A DNA stretch of 64,000 nucleotides from Bacilli bacterium (lineage in GTDB: Bacteria > Bacillota_I > Bacilli_A > RFN20 > CAG-826): NCBI GenBank assembly GCA_900767605.1, contig CAAFZT010000010.1, forward strand, positions 1 through 64,000, read 5' to 3'. Under the pieces are notes generated by a model. It was given only the letters and a program-made list of their open reading frames with translations. It had not been told where the DNA came from and searched no databases. The first letter of the stretch is position 1. Every line of letters starts with the position of its first letter. Shown here one piece after another: positions 49,636 through 59,237 of the stretch. The translations under genes were made by a program, and so were the position numbers.

Positions 49636-51513
49636 TTACGCCCTTTTGGCCCCTAGTTTCACCAAATAGTCCGCGAGGTTTTGGTCTTCACAGAAGATAA
49701 AGCATCCTTTTTGCCCACGGGTTAATAAAGTCTTGTACGTATTTTTGATAATCATGTCTCCTAAGGGGGACGGTCCCTTTTTCAAAGATTGGGGCGAGAA
49801 CGTCGACTTGTCCGATTTGGCGTTCTTCGTGGGGTCCGCGATGACTTTGCCCCCTTCATAACGAAGGTCTAGCCCGATGATGACCCCACAGTAATCAAAT
49901 TCCAAACCTTGGCTGGTATAAATGCAGCCAACCTGCTCGAAGGAATCGGGGTCGATGGCCCAGGTAGAAGTGCCAGAGAAATTCCATTGGGCTTCAAATC
50001 CGTTCTTTAAAAAGATGTCGGAGTCCTTTTCGTGTCCTGGTTTGCTGGAATTCCATTCATAGGTATAGCCCGCGAGCATTCTGGCTTTGTTATTGATTTG
50101 GTTCAGCTTGCGAAGATCGTCCCTCATTTTGTTGGGATCGCTATAAACGCGGAGGTCATAATCGAGATCGAATTGCTCATTCGCGGTTTCTCGGATTCCT
50201 AACGCGTTATCGATCCAGGCGATGAACCCGTCGCTTCCATTGCACCGAAATTGGCTATGGAGGATTAAATCAGGACTTTCAATGACTCTGGCCCCCTCCA
50301 TTTCGGCGTCTTTCCGTAATTGAACCAAAGAACCCATGTCTTTGGTGGTGATTCGTTGTTCTTCGTCCAAAAAGAACGCGGTGACTTTGGAGGCGTGAAT
50401 GATACGACGGGCTTGATCGATCCCCGATTTATCAAAGAAATTCGAACGGTCGCCAAGACGGTGTGCCTCGTCTACAAGCAAGCAATCGTAACGGTCTTTC
50501 GTCTCGTTTACGAATCCCTGTGAGCTTTTGAAGAGGTTTTTGATATAGGCTTTTGATTTATGGCCACGAGTTAATTCGGTGGCAAACACGTTACGGGGAG
50601 CTGCATTTTTGGTGACGTAAGAAGCGGAATAGCCTTGGTGAATCAATTCCGCGAGCAAAGAAACCGCGATGACGGATTTGCCCGTCCCTGGGCCACCTTG
50701 GATGAGAATGACGGTTTTGCCTGGTTGTTTGGATGCTTTTTGAACGTAAGAAAGAATCGCGGAATAAGCAACCTGTTGCTCATCAAGCATATAGAATTCT
50801 TGGTTGCCTTCTAATAAGCTCAATATCGATTCCTGCAGGGATTTGGATGGTTTGAGTTTGCCGTGTTCAATGATGCGAAATAAGTCTTTGCTAGAGGGTT
50901 TAACGATATGGTGTTTGATGTCGTTGCGTAGGGCATGACGGTCCATGGCTGAGGATAAATACAAAGGGACGTGCTTTAAATAGAATTCATAACGGCTGTC
51001 CGTGAGGTTTTTACGATCTTCTTCTTTGTAGTTATGAAGATAGGCTGCCGGGAAAAGTGAAATATCCCCGTCTTGGATTTCTTGGTTTAAGTTTTTTAGC
51101 AGCATCGCGTAGTTATAGATTTGGGCACAGGGATGTTGAACGTAACGATTGGCTCCCCCAACGAAGGTGCGGACGCAGTTTTCGTAGTTGGATAATTCCG
51201 CGGTCTCCCATTGCTTTAATTCCAGCAGGTATACGTTGTCTTTCCCTTTTTCGTCTTGTCCTGAAATCATGAAGTCGATGCGTTTCCCCGTCGTGGGGAT
51301 CCGGTATTCCAAAGCCACTTGGGCAAGCCCGGGGATATCTTCGTTATCCAAAATCGAGGCGACGCGGGTTAACGATTGCTTCCAGGATTCCTGTTCGGCG
51401 TGCCCGCCTCCATTGATCCCCAATTCTTGGAATTTACGTAATAAACGTAATGACAATGTGCTATCAAACGCCTCTTGGACGAATTGATCCTTGGTCCCCT
51501 CATAGATAATCAT
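49636..51513 (-). CDS. DUF2075 helicase with N-terminal nuclease-like domain
   Basis: The 625-residue protein has an N-terminal part (about 50-130) with KRIDFMISG, a spacer and VYLLELKQW, a PD-(D/E)xK nuclease pattern. Then comes a superfamily 1-type helicase core of DUF2075: P-loop GGPGTGKS near residue 273, DCLLVDEAHRLGD, DEEQRI, QFRCNGSDGF and late IYTSQGLEFDYCGVIIG and LLTRGQKGCFIF. It is probably a DNA or RNA processing enzyme, often found in defence-rich regions. The promoter's -10 box ends 10 bases before the ATG and no ribosome-binding site is seen, so the mRNA is almost leaderless. Confidence 0.9.
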   Translation of the reverse strand: MIIYEGTKDQFVQEAFDSTLSLRLLRKFQELGINGGGHAEQESWKQSLTRVASILDNEDIPGLAQVALEYRIPTTGKRIDFMISGQDEKGKDNVYLLELKQWETAELSNYENCVRTFVGGANRYVQHPCAQIYNYAMLLKNLNQEIQDGDISLFPAAYLHNYKEEDRKNLTDSRYEFYLKHVPLYLSSAMDRHALRNDIKHHIVKPSSKDLFRIIEHGKLKPSKSLQESILSLLEGNQEFYMLDEQQVAYSAILSYVQKASKQPGKTVILIQGGPGTGKSVIAVSLLAELIHQGYSASYVTKNAAPRNVFATELTRGHKSKAYIKNLFKSSQGFVNETKDRYDCLLVDEAHRLGDRSNFFDKSGIDQARRIIHASKVTAFFLDEEQRITTKDMGSLVQLRKDAEMEGARVIESPDLILHSQFRCNGSDGFIAWIDNALGIRETANEQFDLDYDLRVYSDPNKMRDDLRKLNQINNKARMLAGYTYEWNSSKPGHEKDSDIFLKNGFEAQWNFSGTSTWAIDPDSFEQVGCIYTSQGLEFDYCGVIIGLDLRYEGGKVIADPTKNAKSDKSTFSPQSLKKGPSPLGDMIIKNTYKTLLTRGQKGCFIFCEDQNLADYLVKLGAKRA

Positions 51514-51522
51514 GATGAAGAA

Positions 51523-51551
51523 ATTATACGGGGCGCGGAAATCTCGTCCAA
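51523..51551 (-). promoter_or_regulatory. Promoter of the nuclease-helicase gene
   Basis: On the minus strand TTGGAC (51551-51546), 17 bases, TATAAT (51528-51523). Transcription would start about 3 bases before the ATG at 51513. Confidence 0.75.
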
Positions 51552-51637
51552 AGAAAGAATGTTATAAAAGTGTTATAGGGGTTGATTCAAATGTCCAATT
51601 CGTTCCATCGCTTCCCCATTTTGCTATAATTCTTGGG

Positions 51638-52492
51638 ATGGACAAAACACCGGAAAACGAAGAGAAATCCGCCGCCATTCCTTCAAGTAGAGGAAAGCAG
51701 TTTTTCTACATTTTGAAGCAGAACTGGCTCACGATTTTCTATGTGTCTTTGCTTTATTTTGTCGCTTCGCTTCCTTTGCTCTTTTTCGTAGGACTTAGTT
51801 ACATCCATTATTCGGCCTCGCTAGAAGGGGGTAGTTCAACGGGAGAACAGCTTTTCTCTTTGATTTTATTAACCATTGGCATCTCCTTGCCCTGTTTCTT
51901 GTTCCTTTCTATTGGAGCTGCGGGGGCGTATGGATATTTTGGAGAAGCCCTTCAGCATAACGACGCGGGCTTTCCTTCCTTTTGGAAATCCATCCAAAAA
52001 CTCTGGTTACCGTTTCTCCTCCTCTATTTTGCCGAATGGGTTTTCTTTGCCCTTACGTTATTCAATTATGGGTTCTATCTTTACGTTGATTTCTCTGCGC
52101 CTGCGAAACTCGCTTTCTTGATCATTTCCTGCATTTTGCTTTTCTTGTTCGCTTTGGCTAAACCCTATTTCGTCATCCAAATCCTTTTCTTCAAAACCCC
52201 GTTTATCCCTTTGGTCCGCAACGCCCTGCTATTGCCCTTTACCCGTTTATTTCATTCTTTATCGACCTTATTTGCTTCTAGCCTTTTCTACGTCTTATTT
52301 CTTTTCTGGCCGATGGGGTATCTCTTTATTCTCGTGGTTCTCTATATCATTTTCGGCGGGGCCGTCAGCATTTTGTTCTCGTTGCTATTTAATTTCTCTT
52401 CCTTAGAAAAAAACCTTCCAAAGGAACAACTTGGAAGGTTATATCATGTAGGTCTTAACGACAGTCCTGAAGAAGGGGAATCGCCTCACTAG
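51638..52492 (+). CDS. Polytopic membrane protein, DUF624-like
   Basis: The 284-residue protein starts at ATG 51638, 7 bases after a TATAAT box (51625-51630). Upstream in-frame codons to 51512 overlap the divergent promoter and are not supported. It has about six membrane helices, with AAGAYGYFGEALQHNDAGFPSFWKSIQKLW resembling the conserved loop of DUF624 proteins and similar in plan to the protein at 17043-17855. The C-terminal 30 residues overlap the 3' end of the ribokinase gene on the other strand and contain that gene's terminator. Confidence 0.75.
   Translation: MDKTPENEEKSAAIPSSRGKQFFYILKQNWLTIFYVSLLYFVASLPLLFFVGLSYIHYSASLEGGSSTGEQLFSLILLTIGISLPCFLFLSIGAAGAYGYFGEALQHNDAGFPSFWKSIQKLWLPFLLLYFAEWVFFALTLFNYGFYLYVDFSAPAKLAFLIISCILLFLFALAKPYFVIQILFFKTPFIPLVRNALLLPFTRLFHSLSTLFASSLFYVLFLFWPMGYLFILVVLYIIFGGAVSILFSLLFNFSSLEKNLPKEQLGRLYHVGLNDSPEEGESPH
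52407..52440 (-). terminator. Ribokinase-operon terminator inside an opposing gene
   Basis: AACCTTCCAA and TTGGAAGGTT form a perfect 10-bp stem with a 9-base loop, followed by seven T on the minus strand. It lies wholly within the coding region of the plus-strand membrane protein gene. Confidence 0.85.
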
Positions 52493-53327
52493 CCCCACGT
52501 TTTAAACAGGCTAACGCGCTTGCAGTAGTCGCAACCTCTAAACATTCAAGAATGGGTTTTCCATTAGCAAAAGCACTTAAGAAGAATCCTAGATAAGTAT
52601 CCCCTGCCCCTGTAGTATCCACGGGTTTAATTTTCTCGGCTTCGATGGAATACGTCCCTTCAGGGCCCACGTATTTGCTTCCTTTGGATCCAAAAGTCAT
52701 TAGTAACCGAGAAACAGGAAGGCCGTGAATAGAAGAAGCACCTGCCTTTAATAAGACAGCTTCTAGTTCTTTCTCGTTAACTACAAGCATATCGATGTCT
52801 TTTAACATGGAAGCGTCGAAGTCCCCGATGGGAGACGGGTTCCAAACCGTGAATAAGCCTTTCTCTTTGGCTTTATGAAAGGCTTGAAGGGTTAAACCTG
52901 GTTCATTTTCAAATTGGCTCAGGAAGAAGTCGCCGGGTTTGGCTTTATCTAGAAAAGCGTCTAGTTCCCAGTTTTTAATCGCGTAGTTCGATCCATGTGC
53001 CAAGATGATCCGGTTATCCCCATCATGGAGGATGATAACCGCGGTACCGGTGCTTTCGGCTTCATCGATTAGGATCGTGCTGGTATCAAGTCCAAACGAA
53101 GCAAGGGCTTTTAAGGCGTTTTCGCCAAAAGCATCCTTGCCGACTTTGGCGAGTAACTGAACCTTCGCACCTCCGTGGTGCAAGGCAACTGCTTGGTTGG
53201 CTCCTTTGCCACCTAGTGCTAACTTTAAACCATCCCCGTTCACGGTTTCCCCTTGCTTGGGGAATATGGGGGCGACAATCGAAATATCTTGGTTGATGGA
53301 ACCGAGTTCAAATACTGTTTTTAGCAT
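52455..53327 (-). CDS. rbsK: Ribokinase (PfkB family)
   Basis: The 290-residue protein has GGKGANQA (39-46) for sugar binding, a lid, and the anion-hole/catalytic motif DTTGAGDTYLGFF. Its length and order are those of ribokinase, giving ribose-5-phosphate from ribose and ATP; other pentoses or nucleosides cannot be excluded. AGGAGG lies before the start, which overlaps the GH2 gene by 20 bases. It is last in an operon with a nucleoside hydrolase, which releases ribose, so the two steps fit together. Its 3' end overlaps the opposing gene by 38 bases. Confidence 0.9.
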   Translation of the reverse strand: MLKTVFELGSINQDISIVAPIFPKQGETVNGDGLKLALGGKGANQAVALHHGGAKVQLLAKVGKDAFGENALKALASFGLDTSTILIDEAESTGTAVIILHDGDNRIILAHGSNYAIKNWELDAFLDKAKPGDFFLSQFENEPGLTLQAFHKAKEKGLFTVWNPSPIGDFDASMLKDIDMLVVNEKELEAVLLKAGASSIHGLPVSRLLMTFGSKGSKYVGPEGTYSIEAEKIKPVDTTGAGDTYLGFFLSAFANGKPILECLEVATTASALACLKRGASEAIPLLQDCR

Positions 53328-55434
53328 AGACTGCTACCTCCTGCTTTGCGCTTAAGCCACGGCAAGAAACGGATACGCTTAATGGGCCGGGCTGGTTCGC
53401 CTTGACGTAAAAGCCATAGGTTCCTCCGTTTAAGGCGACAATACGTGGGCCGATTAAGGTTCCGTTATTCACGGTTATTTCTAGGATATCCGTGGAACGA
53501 ACTAAAGGGTTGCCCGCTTGGTCTAATAGTTGGACTCCAAAATAAACCGCATCATCGTCCGCGATTTGTTTGGAAGAAGGGGCTAAGGACAAAGAAGTGG
53601 GGAGAGGATCCGCCAAGAGGGTTTTGGAAATCACGGGATTTCCATCCACGTACCCCGTGATTTTGGCATTCTTCCAATCTAAGCCCCACGCCCCATGCAA
53701 ACTATCGATACGGAAAATGGGGTGGGGGAGAGAGGCAAATCGTGGGTCACCTTGATTCAAATAGATGCTTGGCTGCCCTTCCATTTCAAATAGAACAGCG
53801 TCGCAGTTGGTGAAGATGTATAACGGGGTGACGCCACCGTAATTCCGTTCCCCAAAAGCCCAAGAAGAGGAACAATCTAAGAATAACCCCCTGCTTCGGT
53901 CTCGCTGGCCTTTATAAAAGGATGTGGCCATTTTGTCCTGACGGAAGATATCACATACCCCGTGATAGCAAATCTTATCGCCGGAACCAAAAGTATGGTG
54001 GGTGTTGTAATCAAAAGCACACCACCCACTGGCCCCGATAAAGCCTTTCTTTTCATGGACGGCAGAATGAATCAAGGCATGACGCAAGGTTTGTTCCAAT
54101 TCCCGTCCTTCGTTATCTGTTTTTCTCGTGGGATAAGTATGTCCCCCAAATTCGGTGATGAGGATAGGAGCATCTACGTTATCGGGCAAGACGTCTATGG
54201 GTTCTTCGACGGGCTTATCCATGGAGAAGGAAAAGTCGTTCCAAGAATAGACGTCTTCTAATAATTCGCTTTTCTTAAAGCAACGGACGCCTGCTCTTAA
54301 TCGACTGGGATCCATCTTTTTAGCTAGTTCGTTATTCTGAACATAGAAGTCATGACAATCTGGGCTTTCGTTAATACGGACGCCCCAAAAAACGATACAG
54401 GGGTGGTTATAATCCCGCTGAATCATCTTTTGAAGATAAGTGGTCCCCCGATTTTGCCAGGACTCGCCCCCTAGATGCTGCCATCCGGGAATTTCTTCGA
54501 GAACGACTAAGCCAAGCCGATCGCATTCGTTTAAGAAGGCTTCGGACATGGGATAATGGGATAAACGAACAAAGTTAAGACCTAATTCATATAGCTTCTG
54601 GGCATCGTAACGTTCCATCCCTTCCGTCGATGCGTAACCGATATAGGGGTAGGATTGATGACGGTTTAAGCCAAAGAGTTTGATGGGCTTGCCGTTGATG
54701 CATAGTTCCTTGTCTTTTAATTCGATGATGCGGAAACCATATTCCAAAGACATCTCTCTTCCTAAAAAAGAAAGGGATACGCGATAGAGATTGGGTTCTT
54801 TGGGAGACCATAAATGAAGGGAGGGGAAGGTAACAATCGTCTCCGGGGACGTTAAATGAAAGGTATAGGTTTCGTCTTGAAACGAGAAGGTGGCATCGAC
54901 GCTTATGGGGGCTTCACCTACTTTATCCAGTTCGATTTTAGCTTGGTTATCCCCCAAATAAGTGATGCGGACTCCTTCTAAATATGTAGAAGGAACGATT
55001 TCCAAATGGCTTTTTCGGTACAAACCCCCAAAACAAAGATAATCGAGCAATCCTCCAAAAGGAGGGGTACTGGGATCCTCTTTGCTATTCAGGATGACTT
55101 CCAAGACATTTTCCCCGTCTTGGACAAAAGGGGTGACGTCTACCCGTTCCCCGGTATATCCATAGACGGAAGAGAGGCAGGGAGAGCCATTCAAAAAGGC
55201 TTCGATTCGATTCCCAAATCCTTCAAAAGACAAAAGGAAACGTTGTTCCCCTTTGCTTGGGATCTGGAAGCGTTTTCTGTACGTGGAAACGAATTGGAAA
55301 TCCTTTTCGTCAAAATAAGACAAGGGAAGCAAAACATTGCTATGGGGCAAATCGACTTGGGAGAAGACACATGAATCCGTTCTTGCGTCTCCTTTGGCGA
55401 ATTCCCATCCGCGGTTCCAATTGGAATAAAACAT
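53308..55434 (-). CDS. GH2 glycosidase (beta-galactosidase/glucuronidase type)
   Basis: The 708-residue cytosolic protein has no signal peptide. The N-terminal sugar-binding jelly-roll (FEGFGNRIEAFLNG), the Ig-like domain and the TIM barrel are in GH2 order. Barrel motifs are LFGLNRHQSYPYIG, VRLSHYP, the acid/base Glu in WGVRINESPDC and the nucleophile Glu in PILITEFGG. A C-terminal beta-sandwich follows (ADDDAVYFGVQLLDQAGNPL). The substrate is unknown: galactosides, glucuronides and arabinosides are all possible. It starts 2 bases after the preceding stop, within the nucleoside-hydrolase/ribokinase operon. Confidence 0.88.
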   Translation of the reverse strand: MFYSNWNRGWEFAKGDARTDSCVFSQVDLPHSNVLLPLSYFDEKDFQFVSTYRKRFQIPSKGEQRFLLSFEGFGNRIEAFLNGSPCLSSVYGYTGERVDVTPFVQDGENVLEVILNSKEDPSTPPFGGLLDYLCFGGLYRKSHLEIVPSTYLEGVRITYLGDNQAKIELDKVGEAPISVDATFSFQDETYTFHLTSPETIVTFPSLHLWSPKEPNLYRVSLSFLGREMSLEYGFRIIELKDKELCINGKPIKLFGLNRHQSYPYIGYASTEGMERYDAQKLYELGLNFVRLSHYPMSEAFLNECDRLGLVVLEEIPGWQHLGGESWQNRGTTYLQKMIQRDYNHPCIVFWGVRINESPDCHDFYVQNNELAKKMDPSRLRAGVRCFKKSELLEDVYSWNDFSFSMDKPVEEPIDVLPDNVDAPILITEFGGHTYPTRKTDNEGRELEQTLRHALIHSAVHEKKGFIGASGWCAFDYNTHHTFGSGDKICYHGVCDIFRQDKMATSFYKGQRDRSRGLFLDCSSSWAFGERNYGGVTPLYIFTNCDAVLFEMEGQPSIYLNQGDPRFASLPHPIFRIDSLHGAWGLDWKNAKITGYVDGNPVISKTLLADPLPTSLSLAPSSKQIADDDAVYFGVQLLDQAGNPLVRSTDILEITVNNGTLIGPRIVALNGGTYGFYVKANQPGPLSVSVSCRGLSAKQEVAVYAKNSI

Positions 55435-55436
55435 GA

Positions 55437-56645
55437 TTAGGCTATTTTATCTTGATAGAGGGTCAAAGAACCAGTTCCACCTGCTACCTCTTGGTATTTG
55501 TAAGCAGAAGTTTTCGGCGCGGCCAAAGTCGGATTTTCATTCTCCACCCCGTGACTTTTGGGGTCGGTAAATAAACCAAAGGTCTTTTCGCTAGAACTGC
55601 CCCAAGTAGAATCCAAGGCATCGTACATCCGGAAATAATGGACGCTTTCTAGATAAGGGAGTTCCTCTTTGCAAAGGGTATATAAGGCCGGAACAAACTC
55701 GGCGATGCGTTTGGCGGAGACGTCTGCTTCGGAAAATCCCATTTCGGTGAAGAACACCTTTTTGTCTTTCTTCTCATTTTGTTTGATAACGTCATAGATG
55801 CCGTCATTGGTTTCTAAGAAGAGCTTCCGGTTGAAATTTGGCATATAGGGATGCCAACAGGCAATCTGGAAATAATCGTCGGGGTAGGTACTGCCAAAAT
55901 CTCCAGAAGCGATATTGTCGTAGATATGCTGGAGGAAGGTTTCGGCCCCGGAAAGAACGAGTCCCCCTAATATCGTTTTGGCGTTGGGGTTTGCACGGTG
56001 GATGCCTCTTGAAGCGTAATAAAGCATATCCGTATAGATGTCGGCCTTTTCCCGCAAGGAGAAATTGCCCCCTTCTAAACGCGGGAAGAAGACGTCGTTA
56101 TTATCTTCGTTATCAATTTCCCAGTATTCGATTTCTGGGAACGCGGAGACAAGATTGAACCACGTGGTTTCATAATCGGCGAGCCATTCGAGGTAGTAAC
56201 TGCCCTCACTCATGTCGCGACTGGGTTTTGCGGTGGTCGAGGAGGAATTCTTATAACCGGCTTTATGGAAATTGGAATGGTTCATTCCGATGATTTGCCG
56301 TCCTGCTTGGACGTGGCTCGATACGATTTGCTTGGCTAAATCGAGCCCCTTTTGGTTATAGGTCGTGGAATTGGACATGACCCAGTTGCAGTGCAGCCAG
56401 ACGCGAACGCTACTAACGCCCAGGCTATTCATGAGCGCATGGGTTTGTTGCCAATCAATCTCGGTCCAGGATTTCTCGCTCCACGACAAATCCCCCATCC
56501 CGAAGATGAATTTCTTATCTACGACTGCATTCTTCGGATCGTAGTAATCTCCGTAATCCATGGAAGAAGTTCCTCCGGCATTCGTGCCGCAAGCGCATAA
56601 AGCGGTTAAACAAGCAATCCCCAGCAAAGCATTTTTGAATTTCAT
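55437..56645 (-). CDS. Clan GH-A glycoside hydrolase lipoprotein
   Basis: The 402-residue lipoprotein has a lipobox ending LCAC. The mature part is a TIM barrel with SVRVWLHCNW, the acid/base candidate in YWEIDNEDN (the WEIxNE pattern of GH39/GH5-like enzymes) and the nucleophile candidate in VFFTEMGFS. The spacing fits clan GH-A, but I cannot assign the family. It should act outside the membrane on the polymer or oligomer that the transporter then imports. Its start overlaps the stop of the binding-protein gene by 4 bases. Confidence 0.75.
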   Translation of the reverse strand: MKFKNALLGIACLTALCACGTNAGGTSSMDYGDYYDPKNAVVDKKFIFGMGDLSWSEKSWTEIDWQQTHALMNSLGVSSVRVWLHCNWVMSNSTTYNQKGLDLAKQIVSSHVQAGRQIIGMNHSNFHKAGYKNSSSTTAKPSRDMSEGSYYLEWLADYETTWFNLVSAFPEIEYWEIDNEDNNDVFFPRLEGGNFSLREKADIYTDMLYYASRGIHRANPNAKTILGGLVLSGAETFLQHIYDNIASGDFGSTYPDDYFQIACWHPYMPNFNRKLFLETNDGIYDVIKQNEKKDKKVFFTEMGFSEADVSAKRIAEFVPALYTLCKEELPYLESVHYFRMYDALDSTWGSSSEKTFGLFTDPKSHGVENENPTLAAPKTSAYKYQEVAGGTGSLTLYQDKIA

Positions 56646-58288
56646 TGGATAATCCCCGCTTTCTTGGCTAATTCCTCCAACATGCGTTGGATGTTCTTAT
56701 AGTCGTAGGAAGATTGGTTCACTTGATTCATCAAGCCGTCCCAATCGGTAGTTAGGTTCTTTTTGCCCATGATCGCGTTGATGGCAAAGATGTTGGAAGC
56801 GTCCTCCACTTTCTTCATTTTGTTCGTGTAAGAGCTGTAATAGCCCGTGACGTTATAAAGACGGCTGCGAACGACTGTATTGTTCTTTAAACCTTGTTCA
56901 ATCAGGTCTTTGTAATTCGCGTCCAATCCATTCGGGTCGCGACGGACTTGGAAATGCAAGGCGCTATCCCAATCGATATCGCTGCCAAAAACGCCAGTGC
57001 CCATTTTGTAATAGCCCGTCGGCATGGAATCCCCGTCTTCGTTTTTGGTTTGGTAGAATGTTCCCGTAGGTTCTTCGTTTCTTCTTTCTAGGTTCGGGAT
57101 GTAATTCCCGTCGCCATCGATGGAATAATGCTGATCCTTGATGCCATAGGAACGTAATTTGCTGCCTTCGGGGGAATAGAGGTAATTGAATAGGCGCATC
57201 GCTGCATGGGGGTTCTTGCAGAGCTTGGAAATGGAGAATCCACCCCAATATCCGCCCCAGCTAGAGAATCCGCCGGCCCCTTCTACCCCAAGGTTTTTGG
57301 TGCCAATCGGGGCTTTGCCAAGAATCAATTTTCCTTTGCCGTTTGCATTCTCAAAGGAATTGGCAATCCAACTCACGTGCATCTCCGCGTTGGTGATGAG
57401 AATGCCCGTCGTGCCACTATAGAACTTATCGCGGTCTTGCTCGTTGTTGTTCACGGCGAATTGGGGATCGATATACCCCTTCGCGTACATGTCTTGAGCC
57501 CAGGCTAAGAAGTTCTTGAATTCAGGGGTTAAGAACATATATTCGCCCTTATCGTTACGATCTAAATCATAGTCGGGGGTCACTCCGAAAGCGTGGTACA
57601 AGGGATTCATGTAGAAGGCTTTGCCAAATGGAGAAATGCCATAGGTGTTGTTCTTGCCGTCCCCATCCGGATCATTCAACGTAAATTTCATGAGCACGTC
57701 TTGGAATTCTTCAATCGTCTCGGGGGTCTTTGCCGTTTTGACTCCATTGGCCTCGGTGTAATAACCGATATTAATGAGCCAATCCGCCCGATAATAAATG
57801 CCCCAGCCGGATTCGCTAGAAAGATAGGGCAATAACGTATGGGCATTATTCCCAAACGTGAGGTTTTTGAATTGATCACTTTGCAGGATGGCTTCGATAT
57901 AGGGGTATTCGCCTGGTTTTTCGGCGAGCAATTCATCGATGTTCCAAATGATTTCTTGGTCCACCCAGTTGTTGTAGCTATTGCCCGCGTTATTGGGGAC
58001 GGCAAAAATCACATCGGGAATCGAACCTGTGTTAATCATGGGGTTTAGGGTCGTGTAATAATCGCTATTATGGGTCGCGCCGCGAATCGCCATTTTAACA
58101 CCGGTGTCCTCTTCAATTTTCTTCCAAATCGAGTCGCGTTTTAATCCATCGAAATTGTTGCCGCCATTTAAAAACATATCAAGGGTTGTTACCCCATCTT
58201 CATCTGGAGTGGTACCCCCTCCACAGGAAGTGAGACTAAGCGGGGCTAGGCATAAGAGGCCTAAGAATAATTGGGCGGATTTTTTCAT
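56642..58288 (-). CDS. CUT1-type oligosaccharide-binding lipoprotein (LplA-like)
   Basis: The protein is 548 residues from ATG 58288, with AAAGGAG upstream. The lipobox ends LTSC. The mature protein is of the large LplA/AlgQ-type solute-binding group (about 500 residues): DTGVKMAIRGATHN, a Ca-site-like DPDGDGKNNTYGIS, and a late NPHAAMRLFNYLYSPEG. LplA-type proteins bind complex oligosaccharides with LplB/LplC permeases, as encoded upstream. Its start overlaps the nucleoside hydrolase stop (ATGA). Confidence 0.9.
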   Translation of the reverse strand: MKKSAQLFLGLLCLAPLSLTSCGGGTTPDEDGVTTLDMFLNGGNNFDGLKRDSIWKKIEEDTGVKMAIRGATHNSDYYTTLNPMINTGSIPDVIFAVPNNAGNSYNNWVDQEIIWNIDELLAEKPGEYPYIEAILQSDQFKNLTFGNNAHTLLPYLSSESGWGIYYRADWLINIGYYTEANGVKTAKTPETIEEFQDVLMKFTLNDPDGDGKNNTYGISPFGKAFYMNPLYHAFGVTPDYDLDRNDKGEYMFLTPEFKNFLAWAQDMYAKGYIDPQFAVNNNEQDRDKFYSGTTGILITNAEMHVSWIANSFENANGKGKLILGKAPIGTKNLGVEGAGGFSSWGGYWGGFSISKLCKNPHAAMRLFNYLYSPEGSKLRSYGIKDQHYSIDGDGNYIPNLERRNEEPTGTFYQTKNEDGDSMPTGYYKMGTGVFGSDIDWDSALHFQVRRDPNGLDANYKDLIEQGLKNNTVVRSRLYNVTGYYSSYTNKMKKVEDASNIFAINAIMGKKNLTTDWDGLMNQVNQSSYDYKNIQRMLEELAKKAGIIQ

Positions 58289-59235
58289 TGTTTTGCTCCT
58301 TTTTCGATCATTTGGCAAATCTGAGTTTGAAAGGCATCGACATCAACCTTGGATGCCACGCGGCATAAAGGATAGCCGTTAGACATCCTATCTACATAGA
58401 GGGGTCCCCTTAAATCTTCAATCGGCAAGGTTAATCCCGTGGTGAACCCGCTTTGATCCACGCATACATGGATATGACGGGTGATGAATTCTAGAATGCT
58501 TGGCTCCACGATGCTCATCGCGGCAAGAGGATCGTGCAATGTCATGATTCGCGTGGGGTTCGCCTTTTGCCATAATTCGATGCAGTGGTTCCGGTACTGG
58601 CCATAGGGGGTATGGTCTAAATGGAACACGTCTTGGCTATTTTTGCTAAAGGTGGTTTTCTCCGTGACGTCGACTCCAACGGCAACCAAGTCGAGAGCTT
58701 TGGCAAAGACTTTTTCCGCGGCGAGATAGTCGCATTCGATGTTCCATTCTACAAACGGGCGGAAGAAGCACCCGCCCATGATATGGAGATGGACTTGCTT
58801 TAATGCCTCTTCGTCTTTTTCGATGGCTTTGGCGATATTCGTTAAAGGGCCAATGCCTAATATCGTTAACTGATCCCCATATTTCCTCGCGGCATTCACG
58901 ATGAAGTCGATGGCCTCCTCTTCGTGCCCGGGTTGGTTTAACGGGGAATATTCTTCTTTGTTTAAGTCCTTTTCGGCTTGGCAAAAGACTTCGTCTAAAT
59001 GGATATTGTGGAAGGAGCCTAGAGGAGTTCCGTATCCGGCATAGACGGGGATATCGGGTTTGCCCAATAGGCTTAAGACCTTTTTAACCATCCTGGCCCG
59101 GAGAAAGGAATTCATCCAAACTGTGGTGACGCCAATTAGTTCTGCGTCAGGGCGTTTTGCTAGATATTCGAGGGCAACGAGGTCATCGATATCATCGCCG
59201 ATATCGGTGTCGATTATGATTTTCTTTTGAAGCAT
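58285..59235 (-). CDS. Inosine-uridine-type nucleoside hydrolase
   Basis: The 316-residue protein starts with the metal-binding motif DTDIGDDIDD (9-18), then VTTVWMN, PVYAGYGTPL and ILGIGPLTNIAKAI, all typical of IUNH enzymes that split N-ribosides to ribose and base. A late LHDPLAAMSIV carries the conserved Asp. It lies inside a sugar-transport operon with a ribokinase, suggesting that the imported compound is, or is processed to, an N-riboside. Some family members have other roles, so the substrate is open. Confidence 0.92.
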   Translation of the reverse strand: MLQKKIIIDTDIGDDIDDLVALEYLAKRPDAELIGVTTVWMNSFLRARMVKKVLSLLGKPDIPVYAGYGTPLGSFHNIHLDEVFCQAEKDLNKEEYSPLNQPGHEEEAIDFIVNAARKYGDQLTILGIGPLTNIAKAIEKDEEALKQVHLHIMGGCFFRPFVEWNIECDYLAAEKVFAKALDLVAVGVDVTEKTTFSKNSQDVFHLDHTPYGQYRNHCIELWQKANPTRIMTLHDPLAAMSIVEPSILEFITRHIHVCVDQSGFTTGLTLPIEDLRGPLYVDRMSNGYPLCRVASKVDVDAFQTQICQMIEKGAKQ

Positions 59236-59237
59236 GT

